Assembly (NCBI RefSeq): GCF_033568475.1
Contig: NC_133122.1
Span: 180,563,449 to 180,627,448 of the forward strand
DNA length: 64,000 nucleotides
Source: Henckelia pumila
Lineage: Eukaryota > Streptophyta > Magnoliopsida > Lamiales > Gesneriaceae
Direction of reading: 5' to 3'
This document shows, in pieces, positions 33,233-44,839 of the stretch. The translations under genes were made by a program, and so were the position numbers. Numbering within the stretch: the stretch's first letter is position 1; each line of letters opens with the position of its first letter. The notes under the pieces were generated by a model. That model was not told where the DNA came from and searched no databases. It was given only the letters and a program-made list of their open reading frames with translations.

Positions 33233-34215
33233 CAGTGACGTACCCAGAATTTTCGATCAGAGGGGGCGAATTCAATGGATTTAAAAAATTGTACAATAAA
33301 TATCATATATTAACTTTATATATTTTTTTTTACAATAGAACTCTCATAAATTTTATGCTTTGAAAATAATGAATAATATTTTTCTTATCAACTGTATCAA
33401 ACACATAAGATATCAAACAATTATTTGATCATCTTTCAGCCGATTACGAAGTGATGTTTTAATAATTTTCATACTAAAAACACTCTATCTATAATTGCAG
33501 TTACAATAAATATATAATAATGTCAATTTTCAAAGTAAATATATCAAATGAAATAATTGATGTTTTTTCTATTAAACGATCCATTTAACAATCTCGCTAA
33601 TTTCTGCGAAATCAGAAAATTAATTGATACTTCATATCTCAAATAAAGGTATGATGTTGGTGCTCAAGATGCGCTAACTTTATTACAAAGAAATCAGATT
33701 ATAAAACTGAGCAAATTGAAATAATTTTTCTTATCATAAGTAAAAAAATTAATTTGATGGATCAAAACATGCTATACATGACAAAAAAAATTTTGCTCAT
33801 CCAGTTAAAGGGATATATCTTTAAATTTCTTAAAATCTGCCACTTCATAAAATATTTCAAAATGATATTAGTTAAGATCTTTTTTCAGTGATAATTAAGA
33901 TGGATGTGACTTTTTTTTTTTTTTTTTTATTATTGTGGAGGAGGTCACATAATTAAAATTTTAAAATGCTAAAGGTACAACAAATATCGTGTACAACGAT
34001 ATTTAGAACAATAATATCTTGAGATTTTGTATTTAATGTATTGTGAGATTTTGATAAATTAAATTCTTGTATTAAATTTTTTATGTGTTAAGATTTGATG
34101 TTCAAAGTTCGTTATATCTTTAGTATCACTCGTTAAAATTTGTATTTTTAAACCAATTTTTTTTAGAATTTCAGAGGTGCAATCGCCTACTTTCAGAATC
34201 ATGTAACCGTCACTG
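33233..34215. mobile_element. Non-autonomous hAT element (983 bp)
   Basis: Terminal inverted repeats CAGTGACG and CGTCACTG are flanked by a perfect 8 bp target duplication CATACAAC (33225-33232 and 34216-34223), the hAT signature. The AT-rich interior has no transposase ORF. The sub-terminal GAGGGGGCGAA at the left is echoed by TTCAGAGGTGCAATCGCC near the right. Confidence 0.88.
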
Positions 34216-34628
34216 CATACAACTATTTCAAAAGATCAATGAATAAGATGCTTATTAAAATTTAGAAATTAAAAATTATTTATTTTCAACCTTTCACGTA
34301 ACGATTTAGTGGGAAAAAAAAAAAATCAAGATCTAGTGGGGTCCATCCAACCTAATTTCATGCTAGGCATCTCCCAAAACGTCGAGTCCTTCACCAACCC
34401 CGTTTCCTAGCTATTTATATTTAGATATTTATAATGAAATTTAATTTCAGTTTTACTGTATGTTACATTAAAATAGAGTTATTTTTTTTTTGAAAATAGA
34501 GTTAATTAAGGTTCAATAAAAATACATTTGATGTGCATATATATATATATAAGTAGTTATAAAATATGTTTTAATAAAATAATAATAAAAAGATATATGG
34601 GCATTCCTTCGATCCCAACAAACATAAA
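34216..34628. other. PSAT upstream region
   Basis: AT-rich with a TA repeat near 34540. No gene seen; it should include the distal promoter of the gene at 34724. Confidence 0.5.
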
Positions 34629-34635
34629 TATATAA
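34629..34635 (+). promoter_or_regulatory. Probable TATA box of PSAT
   Basis: TATATAA, about 90 bp upstream of the start codon, followed by a short leader with a CT-rich stretch (34660-34680). The choice among nearby TA-rich words is uncertain. Confidence 0.5.
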
Positions 34636-34723
34636 GCTAGACGCTAAAAAGGCATAGACAGATCTCCCTCTCCCACTTTTGTTGATTTTATTTTTACCAG
34701 TACGCAAACAGCTAGCTTAGAAA

Positions 34724-36007
34724 ATGGCCGCCTCCGCCGCCGCCGCCGCCTCGTCAACAACTTCTCTTCCACAGCTCAAGCTGAAGCCCACAACGACCCA
34801 AATCTCCGCCTTCCCGGCCACCCTCTCCCGTCCATCAACCCGCGCTCAAAAAACCATTTCCATCCACTGTTCATCGACCACCCTCCAAACCGCTCCATCC
34901 ACCGCATCAGCCACCGATCGCGTCTTCAACTTCGCGGCTGGACCTGCCATTCTCCCGGAAGACGTCCTCCTCAAGGCTCAGTCGGAGCTCTATAACTGGC
35001 GTGGTTCCGGTATGTCGGTTATGGAGATGAGCCACCGCGGAAAAGAATTCCTCTCCATCATCCAAAAGGCAGAGTCAGATCTCCGAACCCTTCTCGATAT
35101 TCCGTCGAATTACCAAGTCCTCTTCCTCCAAGGCGGCGCTACCACCCAGTTCGCCGCCATCCCGCTCAATATCTGCCAGCCCGATGACGTTGTGGACTAC
35201 GTCGTCACGGGATCCTGGGGCGACAAGGCTTTTAAAGAAGCCACCAAATACTGCAAGCCCAAATCCATTTGGAGTGGAAAATCTGAAAAATACACCAAGA
35301 TCCCCAGCTTCGAAACACTCGAACAGACACCGGGTGCCAAGTATTTGCACATATGCGCCAACGAAACCATTCACGGTGTTGAATTCAAGGATTACCCGAC
35401 TCCTGCTAATGAAAATGAGATTCTTATTGCCGATATGTCGTCAAATTTCTGCTCGAAGCCGGTGGATGTCGGTAAATTTGGGTTGATCTACGCTGGAGCC
35501 CAGAAAAACGTTGGTCCATCCGGGGTCACCATTGTGATCATAAGGTCAGATTTGATCGGAAATGCTCAATCAACTACGCCCGTGATGCTTGACTACAAGA
35601 TCCACGCGGATAATGCCTCATTATACAATACCCCACCATGCTACGGGATCTATATGTGCGGGCTCGTGTTTGAGGACCTTGTCGCACAAGGTGGATTGAT
35701 TGAAGTGGAGAAGAAAAATGTGAAGAAAGGAAAGATTTTGTACGACGCCATCAATGGTAGCAACGGATTTTACAGGTGTCCTGTGGTAGAGAGCGTGCGA
35801 TCGCTGATGAATGTTCCATTTACATTGGCGAAGCCGGAGTTGGAGGCAGAGTTTTTGAAGGAAGCTGCCAAAGAGAAAATGGTGCAGCTCAAGGGGCACA
35901 GATCGGTTGGTGGAATAAGAGCTTCCATATACAATGCCATGCCTTTGGCTGGAGTTGAGAAGTTGGTCGCTTTCATGAAGGACTTTCAGGCCAGGCACGA
36001 TGGTTAA
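34724..36007 (+). CDS. PSAT: Phosphoserine aminotransferase, plastid-targeted
   Basis: 427 aa in one uninterrupted exon. Residues 1 to about 62 are rich in Ala, Ser and Thr with no acidic residue, a chloroplast transit peptide; the conserved enzyme starts near [11 protein letters not shown] (65-75). GGATTQF (137-143) contacts the cofactor phosphate. The PLP-binding lysine is Lys261 in [11 protein letters not shown], and [11 protein letters not shown] (391-401) binds substrate. It converts 3-phosphohydroxypyruvate plus glutamate to phosphoserine plus 2-oxoglutarate, the second step of the phosphorylated serine pathway. Length and domain order match plant class V aminotransferases of this type. 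The gene appears intact and unrelated to its TE neighbours. Confidence 0.97.
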   Translation: MAASAAAAASSTTSLPQLKLKPTTTQISAFPATLSRPSTRAQKTISIHCSSTTLQTAPSTASATDRVFNFAAGPAILPEDVLLKAQSELYNWRGSGMSVMEMSHRGKEFLSIIQKAESDLRTLLDIPSNYQVLFLQGGATTQFAAIPLNICQPDDVVDYVVTGSWGDKAFKEATKYCKPKSIWSGKSEKYTKIPSFETLEQTPGAKYLHICANETIHGVEFKDYPTPANENEILIADMSSNFCSKPVDVGKFGLIYAGAQKNVGPSGVTIVIIRSDLIGNAQSTTPVMLDYKIHADNASLYNTPPCYGIYMCGLVFEDLVAQGGLIEVEKKNVKKGKILYDAINGSNGFYRCPVVESVRSLMNVPFTLAKPELEAEFLKEAAKEKMVQLKGHRSVGGIRASIYNAMPLAGVEKLVAFMKDFQARHDG

Positions 36008-36140
36008 AATTGGGTATTGTTGTGTCTTTTTCTTGAGTCTTGATATATTGTAGCTTTGTTTTGATTTTGCAATCCCATTTGCTCGTATGATCTGTCGTTT
36101 TGTTTCAAATTTTGTTGAACCATTGAAATTCAATGGTGAT

Positions 36141-36146
36141 AATAAA
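36141..36146 (+). terminator. Candidate polyadenylation signal of PSAT
   Basis: AATAAA, 134 bp after the stop codon, within a T-rich 3' flank. Confidence 0.55.
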
Positions 36147-37435
36147 CAATATTATATGGTTAATTGAGAGTTAGCAGAAGTTGCAGTTTTCCTTGGTGAT
36201 CTGTATGAATTGAAGATTGAGAAGGTTTTTTCTTTAAATATCTTTTGTTGAGTGTTTGTTTGTTTTTTCCATAATGGATAGTTGTGACAGTAATGATCAG
36301 TGTCGCCGTTGAAACTTGAGGCAAGTAGATATTATCTTTTGGTGTGAAAGACTACATTAATTGATGAATGACTTTTAGCATCTTTAGTAGTGAAGGATGA
36401 GACATTAGTTCATGGTTAGGTTGGTGGATTAGCTTAAAGACTTGCATTCCTATTCTTTTTTCACCTTAAAAAAGCTCATAGATCCCAGTTACTGTTTTGA
36501 GCAGAAGGTTTTCTGCGGTACTAAAATGGCATGGAGCATGAACCATCACCATAGACTGATGGAGCTGCAGATTTGGGGGTAATAGGTCAAATCCAGAAAT
36601 ATAATTAAAAGAACAGATGGTTTGATTTACTGTTACTATGTGTAAGGTTTGCTAAAAAGAGACGGTGAATATTTAAAGTGTATCCTGCGTTGGGTTTGCA
36701 GTTAGGAGACCTTAGCTGGTGTCAATGTGCTATGTTGACCTTAGCAGCCACGGTCGAGCTTGATCTAAGTCTGGGTTCGTGGGCATTTAGTAATCATGTG
36801 AGCATATGTCCAAAGTGGCATTAGTTAAAAAACATAGGTGGATACTGGATATTAGATGATGGGGTTGATCCTATTGATCACCATGATCCAAGGGTGCCGA
36901 CGGCCGATCAAAGCGATGCAAGGGTTGAGGTGGTGTGGGGATCTGCTTCTTACCCAGATAGAGAAGCAAATGTTGGTGTGGCGACATCTCCTCTCCTCGT
37001 CCTTGGCTCGCAAGGGTATTTCTCAAGTGTATTTTGCTAGCTCGAGATTTGAGGTTGCCAGTGTGAATCTGCAAAAAATATCTTAAATATCGAATTTAGA
37101 TGAAATCATATATGATGTCAATGGATTTTATTGAGAGGTATGCATTAATGTGATGTTAATCACGGGTGCAAACAGACCTAATTAAATCAAATGCTGAGCT
37201 TAAATTTTTTTGGCCTTTTATATTTTATTGTTGAGATGAATAAAAAAGTCGAGGTGATTAATATAATTTAACGAAGCTCTCGAAAATTTACTCCATCATA
37301 TTTGAGTTCGATATTTTCGACGCAATGTTTGAATAGGTTCGATTTGTTTGCCTCCACGTAGTTGAACGTCATGGTGTTCTTGCTCATGTGATATATATTT
37401 TTAATCTCATAGTATATTCTCTCCGTTTGTTTTTT
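36147..37435. other. Intergenic sequence, nothing recognised
   Basis: Moderate base composition, one 76-codon ORF (36856-37086) without any domain or start context. No element ends found. Confidence 0.55.
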
Positions 37436-37801
37436 GGGAAAATTGTGGAAAAATCCAAATCAAAAACATTTATCTGAATTTACTACGCATGTCAGAATAA
37501 TTTTTTTGTTTAAACTCTCTGACCGTACCATTTTTTTTTTCACTCCCCCGTCCACCCATTTACACTTTTTACTCATCTAAATTAATTAAGCCCTCTCTCC
37601 CTCCGGCTCACACGCTCAAATCTTTTATCCTCTCTCTCTCTCAACTCAAACACATCAAACTCAAAAAAAACAAACCCTCCTTGCCGTTGCATTCCCGAAC
37701 GGCGGTGTTCAATCATAAGAAATAAGAATCCATGAACAAGAAGAAATTTTCGAATCAAAAGCACGAAATGAGGGAAAAGGCAGTGAAGGATAAACTGAAA
37801 A
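37436..37801 (+). mobile_element. Probable left end and leader of a MULE, split by elements C, D and E
   Basis: GGGAAAATTGTGGAAAAATC at 37436 looks like a MULE terminus. It is followed by a CT-rich leader (37590-37670) and a short ATG-started frame near 37731. The sequence is cut at 37801 by element C and resumes at 44154, then is cut by D and resumes at 55177, where a MULE transposase remnant appears. The terminus assignment is inference; the right terminus is outside the window. Confidence 0.4.
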
Positions 37802-38179
37802 TGTAACGTCTCAAAACTCGAAAAGCTACTAAACATACATTCTTAAAAGTTTGGGAAAAATTTGCGGAATAAAAATCTTTAATTAAAATGGCAATTGTGC
37901 ACCAACAATTTAAAGAGATGATTCAAGGCATCAACTTTAAACTTTAAATTAAACATAAAACATTTTTTTAACTTGTTTGAAGGCTAGTCTCGTTCCTTCG
38001 GTACAGAAATAAATTTCAAACCTGAAAACATTAAAATAACTTGCAACACATTAAATATCAGGCATAACATAACATCACATAATTTAAACATAACATTTAA
38101 ATATCGTGAATAAAATGCATAAATCACATAAATCATTTAAAATTTTCGTGATTAAGCTAGTGTATTTTTCGACCTTATA
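37802..38179 (-). repeat. 3' LTR of element C
   Basis: 378 bp on the minus strand. On + it begins TGTAACGTCTC and ends GACCTTATA, the last CA changed to TA. It aligns along its length with 43769-44148. Confidence 0.9.
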
Positions 38180-38191
38180 ACTCTACCATCT

Positions 38192-39298
38192 TTAAAAAAT
38201 TTCATCTTCGAAATTCGACTTACCAAACCACGTAGCTACCTCTACTAGATGGTTACGCCACAAAACTTTCACCATCTTTATCTCTTTGTTTCTCAACCTT
38301 TGAACATGACTGTCCAGTATTTGAATAGGTATCTCCTCGAAAGACAAGTCTAGTGTCCACTCCACTGGCTCGTGAAGAATCACATGAGAAGGATTCGCAA
38401 CGTACTTTCTCAACATGGAGATATGAAAAGAAATTGTGTACACCTTCCAAGTTTGGAGGCAACGATATTCGATAAGCTCGAGCCCCAACTTTCTCTAGGA
38501 TCTCGAAAGGTCCTATATATCTTAGACTCAGTTTTTTTTTCTTTCCAAACCTCATCACTCACTTCCAATGTGACACCTTCAAGAATGCATGGTCACTTAC
38601 CTCAAACACCAAGTCTCTACGCCGTTGGTAGGCATAGCTTTTCTGTCGACTCTGAGCTGTCAACATTCTGTCTCTGATTTTAGCTATCAAGCTCACTGTC
38701 CGAGTCACTATTTTGGCTCCCAACACAGCTTTTTCTCCAAATTCATCCCAACTTCCTCTGAAGTCGATCAAACAAGCCCTCAACATATCCTCGAATATCT
38801 GAATCACTTGCTCTGACTGTCCATCTCTTTGTGGATGGAATACGGTACTGAAGGCTAATTTCTTACCTAATCCACGGTGTAAACTTCCCCAAAAACACGA
38901 GGTAAACCTAGAATCTCTGTCAGACACTATTCTTGCTGGAACTCCATGCAATCTAACTATCTCTCGAATGTACAATTCTGCATACTGATTCATCGGGAAG
39001 TTAGTCCTAACTGGTAGGAAATGAGCTGACTTCGTCAATCTATCAACTATCACCCAAATAGAATTCATCCTTCATGGTGTAATTGACAATCCTACCATAA
39101 AGTCCATGGTGATAGCTTCCTACTTCCACGTGAGAATCGACAACGGTTTCAGAAGTTCTGCTGGCCTCTGATGCTCAGCTTTCATCTGTTGGCATGTCAG
39201 ACATTCGTTTACAAACCTAACGATGTCCTTCTTCATACCTGGCCACCAAAATAATAAATTCAAATCTTTAAACATTTTCGTACTCTCTGGATGAGTAG
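38192..39298 (-). pseudogene. Element C integrase core and chromodomain-like C-terminus
   Basis: Left of the hAT element the zinc-binding end (FVNECLTCQQMKAEHQ) is followed by stops, then an open core at 38559-39068 with IWVIVDRLTKSAHF, VSDRDSRFTS and DGQSEQ, so the DDE residues persist. A frameshift near 38550 separates it from the C-terminal region (RFGKKKKLSLRYIGPFEIL) and a chromodomain-like end around 38250-38300. Each piece is in a different frame. Confidence 0.85.
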
Positions 39299-39306
39299 AA
39301 TACGGT

Positions 39307-40357
39307 CAGGGGCGGAGGCACATAGTTCCTTAGTGGGGCCACCTCCCCTCCCTAAAAAAAAATAAAAATATTGTATATATGTATATATATATTGTTTTTG
39401 TTTGGTACTTTTTAATGGTTTTTAATGGATCGTGCACCATTTTCTTTAATATATAATACATTGGCTTCCCAAATAAAATAAGATAATTTATTTTAAGTGA
39501 CGATTAAACTCTCTTTTTTATGGGATATTTGATTCATTTCTTCTCTTCGACTCTTTCGAGTGGCCGACCAACACAGTGACACACAATACCCAATTAAGAT
39601 TTAAGGTCGTTTTGCCTTTAAAAAAATTTAAGGGCATTTCGCAAATAATTTACGGTTTTTTTTTGTGTATTTTTTCTTCATATCATGTATTTTAAATCAT
39701 TTTTTCTCAAATAATTAGGTTTTGGTTTCTTTAGAGCATATATTTCTTAAATTTTCTCTTTTTTTTTTTCTTGTTTTAAATCTTTGTTTCATTTAATTAT
39801 GGGACAACACATTTGATATCAATATTAGAAATACTAAAATTTATTGTAAAAAATGAAATTAGCATTGTAAATTTTTGCGTCTTTGATTATTTTTGTTTGA
39901 CTATTTCTATCTGTTGAATATTTGGTCGAAAATATTTGTGGATAACAATGCATTTTTACTATATTCATGAATCATAATGTAATTTAATTGATAAGGATAG
40001 AGTAGATAGTGTTAAATAAACTAGCAGAAAATTGAATGCAATGAGTCTCGTTTCATCTACTAAGTTTTATCCAAAAAAAATTTGCAGAACATGAGATGCT
40101 GCAATTAAGAATCCAATTTTAGCATTTTGATCATGTTCGACAACTTCCTTATATCAGAACTCACTCGAAACTTTTTTAATTGTTTAAATCTTGAGAGAGG
40201 TTTTGGCCTAATCTTCCTCTTTTGTTTTTTTTTTTCATTCTAATAATATCTCTCTTTTTTTTAAAAAAAAAAGTCAAAAATCTATCCGTCTGTGTTTACA
40301 CTTCCAGTTCCTTCTTTGTTGGCCCCCCCTTTTTGCGTGATCCTGGCTCCGCCCCTG
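39307..40357. mobile_element. Non-autonomous hAT element inside element C
   Basis: 1051 bp with termini CAGGGGCGGAG and CTCCGCCCCTG and 8 bp target duplications AATACGGT (39299-39306) and AATACGAT (40358-40365), matching at 7 of 8. The interior is AT-rich, without transposase. Several T-runs exceed 8 bases. It splits the integrase of element C. Confidence 0.85.
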
Positions 40358-41066
40358 AATACGATGTAGTATGTGCTTCTGTCATCACTACTACTCTCAG
40401 TGAGTTCACTGTTGGCACCCACATTCTGCCTTTGTGATGCACAATCATATCTTTCACTGTATACAAAGTTCCACCTTTGGCTTCATCCATTTGCTTCCAC
40501 ACTACCAACTGCTGGTTCGAAGCTTGGCCTGCTCGAATTCTATCAAGAAAACTCGGTACCACTGTTAAAGCTGCTAAAGTGCAAGTTTCCTTCAGTTCGA
40601 CCACCTCCAAATTCAATATCTCAAAATCTGCAATCAACTCCTGTTGAGTTGTCAACTGACTCAAAGTTGCGGACTTGCGACTCAAGGTATCTGCTACAAT
40701 ATTAGTCTTACCCGGATGGTAGATAATATCACATTCGTAATCCTTCACTAACTTCAACCATCGCCTTTGTCTCATATTCAACTTCTTCTGAGTAAAAAAA
40801 TACTTTAGGCTCTTATGGTCGGTGAAGATTTGACACTTCTCTCCATACAGATAATGTCTCCATAACTTCAAGGAAAACAAAACTGCTGCCAACTCTAGAT
40901 CATGAGTCGGGTAGTTTCTCTCATGAACTTTCAGATGTCGGGTTGCATAAGCTATCACCTTGTCATCTTGCATCAAAATAACCCCTAGATCGCTCTTGGA
41001 GGCATCTGTAAATACTACAAAACGACCGGTGCCTTCTAGAATCGCTAACACTGGCATTGTCATCAA
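40358..41066 (-). pseudogene. Element C RNase H and start of integrase, cut by a hAT element
   Basis: The frame from 41066 carries RNase H ([46 protein letters not shown]) and then the integrase N-terminus ([17 protein letters not shown]). It runs into the hAT element at 40357 and picks up non-element codons before stopping at 40296. The integrase continues on the other side, at 39298 and below. Confidence 0.9.
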
Positions 41067-41960
41067 TTTTTTCTTCAGCTCAACAAAACTCTTCTCACAC
41101 TAATGTGACCACTCGAACTTCACACTTTTTGAGTCAAAGACGTCAGTGGTAGAGCTATCTTGGAGAAATCTTGAATGAATCTCTGGTAGTAACCCGCTAA
41201 ACACAAGAAACTCCGTACTTCTGTTGTATTCTTCGGAGCAACTCAACTCCGAATCGCTTCTATCTTAGATGGATCAACTTCAATTCCTCTTGCTAAAACT
41301 AAATGACCCAAAAATGCAATCTGCTCCAACCAAAAATCACACCTACTGAACTTAGCAAATAATTGCTTCTCTTTCAGAATTTACAAAACCGTATTCAAGT
41401 GCTGACGATGCTCATCCACACTTCGAGAGTAGATCAGTATGTCATCTTTGAATACTATGACAAACTGATCCAAGAAATGCTGGAACACTCATGTTCATTA
41501 AATCCATAATCACAGCCGGTGCATTGGTTAACCCAAAAGGCATAAACAGAAACTCATAGTGGCCATAACGATTCCTGAAATCCTTTTTTGCACATCCTCA
41601 TCCTTCACCTTCAACTGATGATAGCCTGATCTCAAATCAATCTTGGAGAACACTACTGCTCCTTGAAATTGATCAAACAAATCATCTATCCTCGGCAATG
41701 GATACCTGTTATTCACCGTAACTCAGTTAAACTCTCAATAGTCAATGCATAATCTCATTGACTCATCCTTCTTGCGTAGAAACAACACCGGTGCACCCTA
41801 AGGTGAACACTCGTTCTAATGAATCCCTTGTCCAACAGTTCTTGTAACTAATCCTTCAACTTTTTCATCTCCATCGTTGTTAACCTGTACGGCGCCTTAG
41901 AAGCTGGCGTGGTTCCAGGTACCAACTTTATTGCAAACTCAACTTCCCTGACTGGAGGTA
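41067..41960 (-). pseudogene. Element C reverse transcriptase, heavily broken
   Basis: RT blocks are readable across several frames: the [14 protein letters not shown] and [12 protein letters not shown] region (open at 41528-41716), then the palm near 41440-41460, where the FIDD box reads FKDD, keeping both catalytic Asp codons. Frameshifts and stops occur every 100-200 bp. Confidence 0.85.
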
Positions 41961-42039
41961 ATCCCGCAACATAATCAGGAAAAACCTCAGGAAAATTCTT
42001 CACTACTTCGACTTCTTCAAGTTTCGGTCGGGGTAACTC

Positions 42040-42882
42040 CTAATCGCTATAGATGCTTGCTAGAAAACCTGTACATCTATTATTCATCAACTTCCAGGCT
42101 TTACCTGCCGAGATCATATGAGACAAACTCTTCCTCGGTGCAGCATAAAACACAAACGGTTCCCCATTCTGAACTTTCAAGGAAACTGTCCTCTGTTTAC
42201 ATTCTATGGTGGCCTCATGCTGAGACAACCAATCCATTCCAAGTATTACGTCGAAATCTGCCATATCCAAAACAATAAAATCTGCACACAACTCCTGACT
42301 CTGCATCTGAATTCTACAATTCCTCACGACACTGTTACTCTTCAATTCTTCCCCTGAAGGCAATGAAACACTAAACCCTGAAAATGAATTATCTGGTACT
42401 ATTCCCAACTTAGTCACGAATTTCACAGACATAAAAGAATGCGTAGCTCCAGTATCTATCAAAACATGATCAGGAAAACTGTCAATACTAATCATACCTG
42501 GGATGATAGCAGAGTCTGGATCCACTTGATCATGAGTCATGGAGAAAACTCTTCCCTTGACTGGCTCCTTAAACTGGGGGCAGTCCTTCTGAAAGTGTCC
42601 CTGCTTCTTGCATAGGAAGCATAAATTAAATCCCAACATGCACTGACCCGGGTAAAACTTTCCACACTTCGGGCATGTTGCTCCATTCGTAGCTTTCGGA
42701 GCATTGATCGCCAAAGGTATCGGTCCTTGAGATCGAGGCTGCAACTGCTGTTGTGGTCTGTTATGAGGTAGAGTCTGGTATGGCCTCTTCCGACTACACT
42801 CGTGCTGATCACGACCCTGATAACTCGTCCTTTTTGCCTGTGATTCTTTAATGATATCATTCCTATCCTTCTCTGAAAACAT
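42040..42882 (-). pseudogene. Element C gag zinc knuckle and aspartic protease
   Basis: 280 open codons. A cysteine-rich region contains a CPKCG pair and a CCHC knuckle (CFLCKKQGHFQKDC), then the protease with LIDTGATHSF and the ILGMDWL flap-side block. Protease and gag are in one frame, as in a gag-pol polyprotein. It ends at a stop before RT. Confidence 0.88.
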
Positions 42883-43553
42883 AACCTACTCCACTGCCTC
42901 CCTGTAAGTGGATGCACCACTCAACCTGACATCTCAATGAATGGAGGCATTCAGTCCCTCCATGAAGTGTTTCAGCTCTTCCGCGGGGTTTCCGGAAATC
43001 ATGGACACAAAATATCGTCCCTTGTCAAACTTTTTAACATAATCAGCAATGGTCATGCTTCCCTGAAAAGCTCCAGAAACTCCCTGGAAAGTCTAATCCT
43101 CGTGCTCACTGTAAAGTATTTCCCATAGAATACGTCTTTGAACCCATTCCACTTCAGTGTGGTTAGGTTCATGGCAGATCGATCTCCTTGCCACCAAACA
43201 CGGGCATCATCCCGGAACATGAAAACAACACACCTCACTCGGTCTACATCAGTCAACTGCATGAATTCAAAGATGGTCTCCAAAGAATGAATCCACTCCT
43301 CAGCCACAATGGGATCGGCTCCTCCCTTGAATTCACTCGACCCAAAATCTTTGAATTGCTTGAAGATGGGGTTTGTCACCACTACAGTACGGTTATTCCT
43401 TGCATTGGAAGCTTGAGCTTGGAGCAACTACTGAATTTGCTCCCCTTGAGCACGACTCTGCTCTTGCAGTAAGGTGGCTAGTCCCTCCAAGAACTGGTTA
43501 TTCTGATTATTCTGGTCATTGGTCTCATTGGTCTGTCCTCTACGGGTAGCCAT
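42883..43553 (-). pseudogene. Element C gag, N-terminal and capsid part
   Basis: The likely start is the ATG complementary to 43551-43553, opening with an Asn/Gln-rich segment that hits TAG just before 43427. The frame is then open to 43053 with capsid blocks (FKGGADPIVAEEW, DDARVWW). Further stops precede the zinc-knuckle part, including TAA near 42880. Confidence 0.8.
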
Positions 43554-43751
43554 AATCCTGATGTCCATCATCGTCCACAACACTCGGTCACGACTCTTAC
43601 ATAATCAAACGTAACATTCAACATGCATAATTCGTAAGTCTAACATGTTATCATGCAATTCAATCATTCAAAATATTAAAACTTACAGACCTGAAGACGA
43701 AGCATTCGAGTTGTGGTGAGAATGCATGCAAGCGCTAACTCCCTGAACGAA

Positions 43752-43764
43752 CTGCTCTGATACC
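43752..43764 (-). other. Primer binding site of element C
   Basis: Minus-strand TGGTATCAGAGCA, matching initiator tRNA-Met, lies a few bases inside the 5' LTR. Confidence 0.8.
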
Positions 43765-43768
43765 AAGC

Positions 43769-44148
43769 TATAATATCCCAAAACACGGAAACGCTACTAA
43801 ACATACATTTTAAAAAGTTTGAGAAAAATTTGCGGAATAAAAATCTTTAATTAAAATAGCAATTGTGCACCAACAACTTAAAAGAGATGATTCAAGGCAT
43901 CAACTTTAAACTTTAAATTAAACATAAAACATTTTCTTAACTTGTTCGAAGGCTAGTCTCGTTTCTATGGTCCATAAATAAATTCCAAACCTGAAAACAT
44001 TAAAATAACTTGCAACACATTAAATATCAGGCATAACATAACATCACATAATTTAAACATAACATTTAAATATCGTGAATAAAATGCATAAATCACATAA
44101 ATCATTTAAAATTTTTGTGATTAAGCTAGTAAACTTTTGGACCTTACA
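43769..44148 (-). repeat. 5' LTR of element C
   Basis: 380 bp. On + it begins TATAATATCCC, with several transition changes relative to the other LTR, and ends GACCTTACA before the GAAAA TSD. Confidence 0.9.
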
Positions 44149-44153
44149 GAAAA

Positions 44154-44834
44154 CGCATTCCCAAATCTAATGTTGTGAAAACTCATCATCCGATGACTAT
44201 CACTGATGTAAGCTTTCTTTTCTTAATTATTGACGTTTTCCTGATGGTTTAATTTGAGATTTTATTTATGGGTGTTATCTAAAATTTTTTATGTATATAT
44301 TTCAAGCCAATTTTAGGGATTTGGAGGTTAATATTTGAATTGATTCTTGTTGCTTCCCTGGCGAATGTGAGTTTTAGATTTTTTATTTTATCTTTAGTTT
44401 GCAATTTGGAATGGAAATTTGTAGATTCAAGGAACTGAAAGATAATTTTTTCAATTAAAAAAAATTCCCAATAACTAAAAATCGAAACATTAGAAAATAT
44501 TTAGTAAAAAAATTTGAGGATGTGACAATTTTATCAAAAGAGCATACTTCATCTGTTGAAAGTTTTCGCAAGTCATTTCAGTGTTGCAATATATCCCCCT
44601 TAATAATATTCATTATTTTGTTCCTTATGATTTGATTGTCATTTAAAATTATTTTATTTTGTTATTTTTCTTAATTAATTTTTGTGGCTCGAATATACTT
44701 AATGCAATAAGTTTGCCCATAATGGATTAAAAAAGGGTAGTTTGGATATTGACGACAGTGTTGAATTTGTCTGCTAGTGTTTTTTGTTGTGGGTGTCTTG
44801 TTATATTGTGTCATGTGATGGATTTATAGATTTT
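44154..44834 (+). other. Host segment between elements C and D
   Basis: About 680 bp of AT-rich sequence that continues 37801 and is continued at 55177. A GT-type splice donor (GATGTAAGC near 44208) fits an intron of the proposed MULE. No ORF. Confidence 0.4.
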
Positions 44835-44839
44835 GGTTG

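Larger units (their letters stand above)
37802..44148 (-). mobile_element. Ty3/gypsy element C, Reina-like, with a nested hAT element
   Basis: LTRs 37802-38179 and 43769-44148 (about 380 bp), perfect TSD GAAAA (37797-37801, 44149-44153). Minus-strand order from the right: LTR, primer site, gag, protease, RT, RNase H, integrase, chromodomain-like end, LTR. Without the 1051 bp hAT insertion it is about 5.3 kb, and short LTRs plus this size fit the Reina clade of chromoviruses. Stops and frameshifts throughout show it is dead. Confidence 0.93.

Noticed and set aside
35075..36133. Antisense ORFs over PSAT
   Set aside because: Shadows of a GC-rich coding sequence; no domains.
36856..37086. 76-codon ORF downstream of PSAT
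   Set aside because: No recognisable domain, an antisense ORF of similar size, and no promoter or splice context.
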